Shown here piece after piece: positions 1-11,400 of a stretch of DNA of 64,000 nt (positions are counted from its first letter, which is position 1; every line of letters begins with the position of its first letter). The notes beneath the pieces were generated by a model. That model was not told where the DNA came from and made no database searches. It worked only from the letters and a program-made list of their open reading frames with translations. The stretch is from Branchiostoma floridae. Its lineage: Eukaryota > Chordata > Leptocardii > Amphioxiformes > Branchiostomatidae. Both the position numbers and the translations under genes were made by a program. The stretch spans positions 22,189,089-22,253,088 of the forward strand of contig NC_049981.1 in the NCBI RefSeq assembly GCF_000003815.2, in the 5' to 3' direction.

Positions 1-780
1 TAGCCGGGCTTTCCTTTCTTTCTTTTTTCATGTTCTCTTTTTGGCCACCAGTCAAAAAAGAAATCTGACAAAAAAGAAATCGCGATAGAAACACCCGAAC
101 CCTATTAAAAAACTGTCTGGAGAATGCCTCCTGCCTATCTGTGTAATTTATTTGGTAAGGAGAGTGGCGTAATTGTGTTAATCTCCGAGCAGATGTGGCG
201 AGCACAAATCGAATAAATTGATGCATAGATAAGACGTTATCCTTGTTCTTACGGCCAGCTTTTCTGGAGAAATGCTAGAGGACGGTCATAAAACTTTCTC
301 ACTGTGCTTGTAGATCCTTCTAGGTCACACCTGAGTTAAGTTATCGTCCTGATCGACCATGACCATGACCATGACCATGACCATGACCATGACCATGACC
401 ATGACCATGACCACTCCCCTTGTTAGTAGCAGCAAGTCACATGAAGAAGATCGCACCTGTGTTCTTGTTTTCAAAGTGCGTGGCCAAGTGCACTTCCTCC
501 CTCCTCCTACGCACGGTACTCGATGGCACTAGCTGACTGCCTGTGACCACAACTTGCACAAGGAGTTTCGACACTACTGTGATCCCTCAGCGTAGGAGAA
601 TGACTTCTTCGTGACCCGAGCTCTGATTCCTATTAAAACCATGACAAAGGTGTCAGATGTGGACCTACTAGCGACGTTGCATGGTAATGCAGCGGAATAT
701 TGACTTTTAAATATTGTGATATTTACTCCATTGTTGCTTTCCTTAGTCATGCGGCTTAAGTATGCTAACATGTCAAGAGG
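1..780. other. Spacer with no recognised gene
   Basis: No protein-family match is seen. The only structured elements are the GACCAT hexamer array at about 355-411 and the start of the GAAT-type tetranucleotide tail of the neighbouring LINE. The 65-codon frame near 574-771 has no recognisable motif and is probably chance. Confidence 0.6.
355..411. repeat. (GACCAT)n hexamer microsatellite
   Basis: About nine uninterrupted copies of the hexamer are read directly. It is a simple-sequence repeat with no associated gene and is likely length-polymorphic. Confidence 0.95.
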
Positions 781-784
781 TCAA

Positions 785-836
785 ATGAATGAATGAATGA
801 ATGACTGAATGAATGAATGAATGAATGAATGAATGA
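785..836. repeat. (GAAT)n tetranucleotide tail of the LINE
   Basis: A nearly perfect tetranucleotide array immediately abuts the 3' end of the minus-strand LINE reading frame. Tandem tails of this kind are generated by LINE reverse transcription, so it is best read as part of the element. Confidence 0.85.
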
Positions 837-2775
837 ATTTTATTGCTCAACAATCGCACAGGGTACAATGTATGGCAATTGATAACAACTAATAGCTATA
901 CAGACAATAGTACTAAGAGGCTACATACAACCAACAACAAAACACATCGATAACAGTACAGTTATGTATGATTAATCTGGTCTCGCATTTGGAATACATT
1001 ATAAAGAAACTGGCCTACGTAGACGGATATGAGTTGAACATGAGAGCAATACATGGAAAATATCGCTTTCTGTACCAGCGAGAGAGATGTGTGTTTTGGT
1101 TCTAATATTCTTAAACAACAAAATGTTTCTCTCTCTTTACTGTAGGTAGGACATTTCATAACAAAGTGGAATTCATCTTCTATATTTTCATGACATGTAG
1201 GACACAGTCTCTGAGTGGCTGGTGTGTTACGGTGATGACCTTTTTCAATTTCTAAACAATGTGCACTTATTCTCAGTTTTATAATGCTGTATCTAAATGG
1301 TCTATTATGAACTGATTTGAGATATTCTTCCATACCAAAGTGTTTTTTGATTTTCGAATATGTTTTTAGTTTGTTGGCGCTTTTGAGCTGTTCCCTCCAG
1401 CCAGAAAGAAACGTGTCTTTTAGACGCTCTTTGAATATGTTCCCAAAATGTTTGGCATTAACAGCGGGGTTGAGCCAAACATTTTGGAACCCATGTCTGC
1501 ATAAAATGTCCTGAACGTGAGTAGCCCAGTCATGTTCTTCTTCGACTGAAGTGTCGTAAGCCTTTTTAACAATCCGATCATTTGGTAGAGTATGCAATCT
1601 TAGCCAGTATTTAATCAAATGTGTTTGACTGTCATCGAATAAAGGACATACTCCTAATTAATTAATGCACCTCTTACGGCGGCATTGACAGAGCTTTTCG
1701 GTACATGAAGTAAAATTTTGCAGTAATTTAAGAGTACGTATTCTAAGTCAGGTATTTCATATGAGATTTTTGGTTGTTCTATTGTTATATTCTGGTTCCT
1801 AAACAAAGTGTCTGACTGGTATATCACGTTCAGTTTGTCACTGTATTTCTTGAATCGGACAAGAATGGGACGAGTATAAATAGTCGAGGCTTCTGATATA
1901 TTTCCCAGACGAGAGACTCTAAGTATATCAATTTCTGATCCCAATATCGGGCTGAGGACTGTGGCTATAGATGTTCTAGTCGTTTCATTTTGACATTCCG
2001 GAATCCCTTTGAATATTAGATCTCTGCATTGTGCATTTATTCCAGTGAGCTCACTACAATAAAGTAGGATGGGTTTAACCAGACTGTTAAACAGATTAAT
2101 AGCTAGGGAAATCGAGGGGTTGGAATTAGATGACAAGAATGATTTCAATTTGAACGAGGCCCGTAGTGCTTTCAATCTTAACTGTTTTATGGCTCGACTA
2201 AAAGATCCTGAAGGTGTTATGTCCACTCCTAGGTAGGTATAAAAGTTTGTTATCTCTATATTTTGACCCTGAGATGTGAAAGGTGACTGTTTGTTATTGA
2301 CTGTGCGCCCATTTTTGGAGAAGATCATTACTTTTGTTTTGTTCTTATTGATTGATAGTTTCCACAGAGAGCAAAATTGGTCCAGTGCCCTCAAGCATTC
2401 TTTTAGGCCTGATTCTGATTTCGATACAAGTACAAGATCATCAGCCCAAAATATGCTGTTTACAGGAGTATCTTTTAAGAATAGGGAGTCACAAGATATT
2501 GGATTTAATAGGGCCGGGAAATTGTTAATATAAAGGTTAAAAAAAGGAGGGGGCTTATGTTACAACCTTGTCTTACCCCGCAGAATGACTGGAAGTAAGG
2601 TGACATGCCGTGTGGGGTTTTAACGCAATATTCTATGTTGTGATACATTGATTTTATAAGTCTAAAAAAGTTACCTCCTATCCCTAGAGATAAAAGTTTA
2701 TAGAATAGTCCGTTTCGCCATACCGAATCAAAGGCTTTTCGGAAATCCACGAAACATGCATATAGCTTAATTAAA
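785..2775 (-). mobile_element. 5'-truncated non-LTR retrotransposon (LINE) with RT and C-terminal Cys/His domain, frame-broken
   Basis: Three minus-strand reading frames belong to one element. Frame 2750-2505 carries reverse-transcriptase motif A (FRKAFDSVW) and the GVRQGCNISPLLF block. Around 2395-2460 the catalytic FWADD box is read, with Trp where Tyr or Ala is usual. Frame 2394-1654 continues through the thumb (KLSINKNKTKVMIF). Frame 1618-962 ends with a CPTCHENIEDEFHF-type Cys/His cluster typical of LINE C-termini. The frames are out of register, so at least two frameshifts or stops separate them. The 5' half, including any endonuclease, is missing. The 3' end in sense orientation is a CATT tetranucleotide array (plus-strand 785-836). 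The clade is not certain; CR1, L2 and jockey-like groups are all possible. A second fragment with the same kind of tail lies at 60893-61394. Confidence 0.88.
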
Positions 2776-3299
2776 GCAAGAGTATGTTTGTAGTCTTAAT
2801 GAATTTTCTCACATTACATGCGCCCAACATAAGTCATGATAAAGTTATAAGACAGACCCAAACTACATTTGTATGGAGAGATCTACAGTTCCGTTTACAT
2901 TGACACTTGTGTGTAGATATCTGCAAGTCTGTATGAGTTGTATATTGATATTTTTGTGGCCTAGCCCTAGGATAAGTTTGCGGGAAAGAATTTTTTTACT
3001 TGACCCACCGTTGTGCAGCCTGGTTAACGATATCATTAAACCGAAAAAGTCTAGTGCTGTGGTGATATCTTTTGCGATAAAGTCAATGATATAGTACAAT
3101 CCCAAGGGAAATAAATAAAAGGAGGCAGTTTGGGGGTTAGGTATCCATCTTTATTGACACATCTGTGATCACCCATCTAAGATTAAAAACTGACGTTCTA
3201 AGATCACCTCACACGACTTTTAGACATCCTACTACATTGCAATGAAACTAGTTGTCCAAATCACACCACATCAAATGCACTATATAATGTACAGTGACT

Positions 3300-3515
3300 G
3301 AGTAAGAGGGTCGAATGGTTGCCATTCGTGCCAGTTTTTTTGCGGGGTTACCTATATCCGATGTTTTAATGAACAGGGTAGTCAAGGTTGACAGACGGTG
3401 GTTTTAAATCGCAATATTTTCAAAATACTACATCTGTCTGTCGATCCCCGTTGTAAAAAATAACGGATATAGGTTACTCTGCGGATAAAGGTGAACTATT
3501 GTTAGATCCTTCTCT
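3300..3515. mobile_element. Hairpin element, family D (terminal repeat with ACCTATATCCG / GGATATAGGT)
   Basis: Inverted sequences flank a short centre: a left GGTTACCTATATCCG and a right CGGATATAGGTTAC, then GATAAAGGTGAAC at the outer right edge. Related copies lie at 8260-8370, 11725-11880 and 45000-45173. No coding capacity. This is a non-autonomous DNA transposon (MITE-like); the superfamily is unknown. Confidence 0.7.
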
Positions 3516-5351
3516 TTAAGATAAAGTTAGAGGGCGGAGTTATGATTACAAATTCTGATGATGTTTTAAATTCTTACAAAAATACATGAATTTGACCGAA
3601 CTTCAGCTGAATTTTGTTTGTGTTTTTGTGATTTGAAGGATTTGGTAAAGATGTTAGCCAATGTGTGTTCTATGATATGTATAACAACATATGCTTATAA
3701 ACAGTAGTTCAGGATCATATGACAGTGAGCAAAACAACACTTAGATCCTACACACACTTACATTCACTTATAACAAGTTCATGTAGGCTTACATATTTAC
3801 AGCAGAATACAGCAATTCTTGAAATGTTAGAATAACCTTTAAGTTAGAAGAATAACCCACAATCATATGTTACCACTACTATGATTATACTCATAAAGTC
3901 ACATGTAATTCCACAGCTTGTCAGATAAAAGTCAAGTTCATCAATGTTTTATATATTCACTTAAACATAAGGCAGTGAAAAAATACTGCATGCCAAACTG
4001 CTTGCAGGTAGTTAAAGGAGAGAGGGGAAAATAGAAAGTAAAGCTGAGGATGGCAGGAGAATCGACAAATTTTCCTGCTTTCAGAATTATCATGAAATAT
4101 TTTGTGCTTGAAAAGCAATAAGTATGCACAAAAGAACATGCAATATCCATTATGGATAAACCCACATACACCGCGACTAAAAAACTTAGCAGCTAAAGAC
4201 TTCAGCTCCATAAGCCTCACAATTTATGTGCGTATGGACACCACCTTTGACTTCATTCCACTGTAAATTGCAATGCTGCCTACATCTTACTGCACAGACC
4301 TGGATGGATGGCAGATTTCTAAGGCTTTGGACTTGATCTAAGCCTTAGGAAACCATTACCAGCCGCCCAGTGTTCAGAGGACTGGCTACCTACATCCAAA
4401 ATATCCACAGCTCTTGCTTGTTTTCTCAAGCATAAACATTCTTGAACTGTACAGAAATGCCATACCCCTTCCTCTACATTACATAGGGATACTTATGTGT
4501 GCCATCAGCCAAAATGTTAAAACCTGAGGCTACATCATCATGAAAAAGGCAAAAGAATGATACACTCCAGCATTTTCTTGAAAAAGAAATTCATCATACT
4601 AACAGTAAATGCTTACCCCACAAAACAACACCTATGGCAAGTCTAGTACAGTCTGCACAAGTCTGTACCATAACATCAAGTTTCACAATATCCCTTACAA
4701 CAAGTCCACAGAAAAATACACTTCATCTACATCTTCATGATAGTAGAATAAACACAGAAATCCTTTTGATGTGTGTTTATTCAAGACGATGTTGAAATTG
4801 TGTGAGCTTCATACTGACAGAGTGTCAGTACATCATCATGTCATTTATTGCATCCCCAGGCAAAAAATGAGACTATGGCATGGGCCTGACAAGTATAGTC
4901 TTACCATCTGAAAGTATGGGCCTAAAAATGATTGGTTCTGCTCTGTAGCAAAAGCACACATAATATTTATGTCATACATGTAGTTTCATTGGCATGTATG
5001 AAAAATATGGCCAAATAAGGAAAGATTTAACATCCTGGAAAAGACTAAATGATTTGAGCAAGCCCTTTAAACTTTATAGGTTGACTGTAAGCCAGCAAAC
5101 AAAACAAAAGGAGAGCCCATATGCCCATATTTTGATTTTCCATAATATGTGAGAAAGCCCATTATTTTTCACGCAATTCGTAGCGAGACGACCAAAATTT
5201 TGCATAACAGCCTTCCTCGATATTAGCATAATACTTTTAGGGGGTTCTTCAGAATACAGCATAAAACATTATCAGAACCCCTCATGCAGACCCTCCAAAA
5301 GCCTTGGGATGGTAGGGTTTGCCAGGTCAATGAAAAGACAGGTTTTCACGG
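3516..5351. other. Spacer and probable 3' untranslated region of the SLC6 gene
   Basis: No coding exon is recognised. In minus-strand orientation AATAAA hexamers occur at about 4776-4781 and in the 4840s. They are candidate polyadenylation signals for the SLC6 transcript, which would give 3'UTRs of roughly 0.5-0.6 kb. Nothing else is supported here. Confidence 0.45.
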
Positions 5352-5486
5352 TCACAGCATGTTGCCCTGTTTGTCGTGGTCTGTTTTCGGTCCATCCACC
5401 ATGGCGATAGCATTGGCCTCCTCTCCAACTGCACCATTCTCTTCTTTCCGCTTCGTGTAGATGGGAGTCAGAAGGGTGTGTATTCT
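5352..5486 (-). CDS. SLC6A-like: SLC6 exon 15 (cytosolic C-tail and stop)
   Basis: Acceptor CCTCCACAG|AGAATA. Encodes [20 protein letters not shown] and a hydrophilic tail ending GNML before TGA. The LLTPIY stretch is conserved in the GABA/creatine group; the remainder is lineage-specific. Phase 0. Confidence 0.93.
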   Translation of the reverse strand, partial: RIHTLLTPIYTKRKEENGAVGEEANAIAMVDGPKTDHDKQGNML

Positions 5487-8400
5487 CTGTGGAGGGATGA
5501 AAATCATCTTTAGATGACGAAAGGTGTAATGCAAGATCATATTTTTCATGAACGTAAGTTAAGCAGAAAATACCTTAATGCTATTACACTTTTATAGTAC
5601 TACCAGCCTTCTTTGTGCAAAAGAAGACATGGACAATTCAAGTTTACTTTGGGACAGTTGGAATTTCTTTGGGGGACACTCCTGGGACAATAAGGAAAAA
5701 AGCTACTTTTGAGGCCTATTACAATTACTGGTGTATTGAGGTTTTCCTCCTAGCTCTTTGCCTTCATGATGTATGCCTCCCGTCATCATCATCATCGCGG
5801 GCTGCTTGCCCGGACCCGGTCCACTCTCTCCTTCCAAACGTTTCTGTCCCCCATAGCGTTCTTAAGATCCTCGACCTGCAACCCATACTTTCACCCAGAC
5901 CCAAGAAAATAAATAAGTGCCAGGCCTTACCTCAGAAAAGGTCCCTTTTGTTGTCAGGATGTTGTAGACGAATCCTATGGGAATCATCACCATGGAAGCC
6001 AGCGCCATCAGCCAGCCAATCGCCTCGCCCCACGGCGGGTACGTGTACGTCTTGTTGTACGTCGGCCTCTGGTACTTCACCAGAGAGAAGATGAAGATAC
6101 CCTGCAAGGTCAAAACTTAACTTGTTTATGTTTGCTAATGTTTGTATATCATATCTGGAAACCACCTCACAACGGGTTTGTGCTGAAGAGTACAAGCTGC
6201 ATATCCAGACAGTCCTAAACAATAATTTAGAGAATCCACAGAGATTTTGCAATACGGGTAAGTCACCAGGTAAGAGTGTTTCACACTTTCTAACTACGCA
6301 AACAACACTCATTGCAAGTGGTACTAAAACAAGTAACCCAAAATAGAAGATACTGTATATGAAGGATGAAACCTAAGACTAAGATTAAACGCGAGCTGCA
6401 GGTATACGAGTGACACGGTGTCACTGAACACGCTATAACGTGGCCTTGACGTGCACAGGAGACATGCTGTGACGGTCGTTGTAAGGTGCTATGTAGGACA
6501 CTAAGAATGGCAGTGTCTTTTATTGCATCCAGACAGTATTAAGTGGGGACAACTGACTTTACAAATAGTTTAATATGTTTATTTAGTCTTTCGGTCTTTT
6601 GATTATATAGAATGACAAAGCCTGTGAAATGATCTTAGTCTTAGTTTTGAAGTTCGTGCATCGCCTATCAACTGTCACTCACCATTGTCATGATGGGTGT
6701 CACCACCATCCAGCAGATCTTGATCCAGATGATGGGCCGGAAGCCGACCATGCTTTTGATGTCCCAGTAGAACTTTGTGCTGCCTACAAAAAAATAACAA
6801 GGTTAGATATTTCCAGGTGTGTTGGTATAGTCCAAATGTCTAGATGATGATTTTGGACGTTACACAGAATAGAGGACTAGAGGTAGTGTTAATTCTATAG
6901 CTACCTTGCTATCAAATACTTAAGGAACAGCTACATGTACCATGAATTGCTAGTAACAGACAAAAAAAGAATTGTAGGAGTTAGTATTGTGTGAAAAAAA
7001 ATATGTGCAAAGGGAGTTTACAGATTTCTATAGACATTTACTGACTATATTTGTCTTAATTTCCTCTACTCTACAAATTATGTGTGATACAGCTGATGAT
7101 TCTCGCTTGCCAAAAATGTATATGCCCAGTTATTTCCAATAAAGTAACAAGAAAACTGACAGCTCAAGAAACGGTGTCATACCAAAGTTCCAGCCGACAC
7201 GATCGCCCAGTCCGTAGAACCACCCAATACAGATGGCCTGGAAGAAGGTCACCCACAGCAAGGTCATTCCACTGGCCGAGTAGTTGTCAAACAGTTGGAA
7301 GACGTACATCCCACCCTAAGCATAGGGAAGATGGAGAAATAGGTTATTAACATATACATATTACATAAAGGTCACATAGATTTGCATATTATGTATATGT
7401 ACAATCATCATTACAATGTCTCGCAGCCTAACAGAGGGTTCGTACTATGACGCTTTAAAAAGTAAATAGTGTAGGCCCCTACGTACACCTAAAGTCTTGC
7501 CAGTATCCATCTTGTTTTCGCTCCAGTTTTCTCCTCTGACCTCCTAGTTTTTGCAGCCTGCATGTGGCTGGATCCCCCTTGCAGCCGTTACTAAAAGCTT
7601 GCAAGCACAAGGCATCCTTGTACCAGTGATGAGCAGCTAATCTCTCTCAAATTCTAAGTGATTCCGCATCAGTCATTATCCTATCCTGTTCTATTCTCCA
7701 AGCAGAGGTTGAGTTGCGTAGATATAATAGTCTGGATTTTCACCGGCTGTCTCCTCTTGGGTAAAAATCCCGACTACTATATCTACGCGACTCAACCTCG
7801 GCTTGAAGAATAATCCTGTTCAATATTATCCCTCAGAAACATATTCTTTAGCAAACAGAAGCTGCTTACCTGGGTACAGAAAGCGAGTCCAATGAGAAAC
7901 TTCACGAAGCAAACCACAGCGATGAAGATCTCTCTGTTGTGCCCACGCCTGAGGATGTGCGGATACATGTCCTGGCACGACGTCACAAAACCCTCCACCC
8001 CGCAAAACTGGACAACAGAAGAAATGTTGAAAGGTTCATTGAAGACAAATTATTGTCTAAATACCCTCCTGGTGAATGGAATCGACTCTATATCCTCTGT
8101 TTTAAAAAACCAAGTATTTTGAGGTATCAAGTCAACGGACAATGGTTTAAAAAATTTTAAAATGCAATATTGTCAATTTGAAAATATTAGTACTGTAATG
8201 ATTTTGAAATGCTTACTTGAAGTCAGATCCTTTATTTGCTTGGAGATTACTTCCTTGGTACTTAACCCTATAGCTAGTTCACCTTTATCCATTGACTTGA
8301 TATCCCTATGTACCCAGTTCTTAAAAACAACAGATAGGTAACTTCGCTGATAAAGATGAACTAGCGTTACATTTTTCTAAAAAAAACAAAAAACTGTAAG

Positions 8401-11400
8401 CCCGTCCTCCTTACCTCACTGTCCAACCCCAGCAGCAGCACCATGAAGAAGAAGAGGATCGCCCAGAGGGGAGACAGGGGCATCAGGGTCACGGCCTTGG
8501 GGTACACGATGAACACCAGGCCAGGACCTGCAGCATAAAGAACCAATCACATCACTGGTATCAAAAATATATAAAGTCAGCGTTTGTATTACATGCAGTC
8601 TGGTTGGTTGGTTGGTCATAAGTAACTCATAACCTTAAGTTCTTAATTTGTCTTGTTACTGAGACTTCTAACACGTTGCTTGTATCAATGCAAGAATATA
8701 ATGCTGCCTCAAGATTACATTGTTTTAGAATTTCCATTTCACTCACTGTTTAAGAATTTTCATCATTTCAAGTTATTATATTGAACACATATTTTCATCA
8801 ATTTCAGGTCAAGAAGCTCAGATTTTTTAAACGGACATACAGAGTGAATTTTTCTTTTTAGCCCAACAAGCATTGCCAAATTTCTGTCCTGGGATGGTGG
8901 GACAGGTCCTGGAGACAGGCCTTAAAAGTCAGTGATTGTGTAACATTAAAGCATGCAGGGTGGTGGGTTGGTTGGCAGTGGTCAGTCACAAGTAGCTTAT
9001 AACTTTGAAGTTCTTAATTTCTCTTGTTACTCTTCTAACAATATCTTTGACACAATTTGTTCCCTCCATTGCAATGCCAATCATTTGTGCATAGGACCAA
9101 GCTCAGCTAGATGAGATTCAGGGATAGTTTGTTAATTCAAGCATAGCGGGGAAAGGTTTAGAAATCCCAGTCTGTTTACCTGACTCTGCCACATCTGCAA
9201 CGGACACTCCCTGTTGGAGCGCCATGTTACCCAGAAAGCTGAAGATGACGATCCCAGATAGAATGCTGGTGCCAGAGTTCACGCAAGCGAAGACAACAGC
9301 ATCCCTAAGAACACATTAGACATGTTCTCAGCAATTCCACTGGATATTTCATCATCAGATTCAGAGGTTCCCTTTGAACCACAATGGTTAGTAAGTTTCT
9401 GGAATTCTGCAACACTTGAAATGGTGGAATTGCTGACAACAAGTGGCAAGAAAGAGATAAGAAGAAACAGGTATGAACCTTATACCCTAATGAGAATAGG
9501 CGGTGCATACTGCAAGTGAAACGTGCATAAACTGCTCAAACACTTAAAGGATATAACCTTGTCAACCAAGGAGCTGTAAAGGAATTTATAACATGTAGAA
9601 AAATATCTACTGGAGTCATTCTAGGGACTGCTTTCCACAAATTTCTTCAGAAGTGGTGGAGAAGACAAAACCCATCGCTTCCTCGTGTCCCCATCATCAT
9701 ATTTTTAGCGTGAAAGCACTGGCATTTTTGGAAAGATAAGGCTTATATAGTAACGCGCTGCAAATGAAATGGAAACTATATAGATACAGCTGTGAACTTC
9801 AGACTCAGAAGTAAGTGTTAGCTCAGACAACATTCAAAGCAAGTGTTAATTGAGCACTGCAAGGTTGTAGAAGACACCCAAAACTGCAGCTAGAAAAAAG
9901 CAACACCCTGTAGAATAAAAAGTGAGAAGAGCAGCGAGATTTTCTGCTTTCTATACACCTAAACTCCCCAAAATCGGCACCCTGTTGGCAGGAAACGACA
10001 TCAGTATACTGTACCTGATTCTGCAACCTCGCCCACTGATACACCCTGCTGCATGGCCATGTGGCCCAGGACGCTGAATATCACAATGCCCGACAGTAGG
10101 CTGGTGCCAGTGTTCACAAAGGCGAACACTATGGCATCCCTGTGGGGGCAAAAGACCGTTGAGTTTGGAGTTAGTGTAGAATCTTCACTCAACAGGAAAA
10201 ACATCTAAGGTTATACACCTCTGCCAACAGGCTGAATAAAAGTTAAAAACTTGAACTATGCGGCTCCGGATGTCTTTAATACTGAGGGATGACTGCAGTG
10301 TGCACAATGTCAGTAGCTTGAGGAATGAATCCACTCTACTATATATCTATACACCTCAGCGTTGTAGACTGTGCAAAGAGTAGCTAGTGCTATGCTGCAG
10401 CACAGTGTGAACCAGTCAGAATTGCCCTGAGGAAGGTGACAGACGATCACCAAAACGTCAGTTGAATAAAGCCCTTGGTTGTGTACAAAGGATCTTATTT
10501 TGTGACTTAAAAACCTGATGAATCTATTCACGTGAGCAAAGAGCATACTCAAAAGCTGTGCAGATGTCAATAAATCATAACATTTGTATATAATATAGAA
10601 TGTCGATGTAGAAAGGAGACAGATTTGTGCATGAAAAAAAGGACCAAACATCACCACCTGGAAACTTACATGTGTCTATTGGCTACAGAATACAAATATA
10701 GGCAATTGAGGAGTTAGTAGAGGTAAGAGCACATCCCTGTGCACTGAAAATAAATTGATCTTGTAAGCAGTTGTTAGTATGACGACGTGGAGTGTGCAAT
10801 CAGAGGACAGAATATCTCAAGTATTATGCAGACTACTACTTCAGCACCACGGACAGCTACAACACATTACAACACAACACAATACAAAACAACACGATAC
10901 AACACAAAAGACACAACACATGATCATAAGAAGTGCCTCAATGATGCAAGGTTATTAAATACTCAAATACTCCCAGCAAAGTCTTTGCCATTGCAGTCTA
11001 ACAGGGGTGGACCCAATGGACAGAGCCGCATGGAAGCACGATGTGAAGACTAACTGACTGCTCTCTACCTGTCTCAGGGATCCTAGCAGCAGTATAATAA
11101 AAAAATGGACACTACTACTACTACTTCTCCCTGTGCTCTGATGAAATAGATACTCACCATACTTGACTCAAAGAAGTCAGAGAAGTGTAAGATTTTCATG
11201 CTATTTCACCATAACCGTGTAAGCTAATGATAACACAGTTGAAGTCCCTATGAGTGGACATATCTGTTGTAAATTATAGATTGTAAATTGAAGAATTATT
11301 CTACCAACAGATTGTTAAGTTTAATAATACATTCTTTTCACCTGTGGCAATTGTTGTTGAACTTGTTGTAGCTGCCCAGGGCGATGAGAGATCCCAAACC

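Noticed and set aside
1317-1514. Plus-strand frame within the LINE
   Set aside because: It is antisense to the recognisable LINE C-terminal frame.
5615-6094. 159-codon plus-strand frame opposite SLC6 exon 14
   Set aside because: It overlaps the well-supported minus-strand exon encoding TM11-TM12 and is its antisense shadow.
10001-10204. Reading exon 9a as a retained or constitutive exon alongside 9b
   Set aside because: Including both 125-bp copies shifts the frame and meets TGA after eight codons of 9b, so joint use cannot give a transporter.
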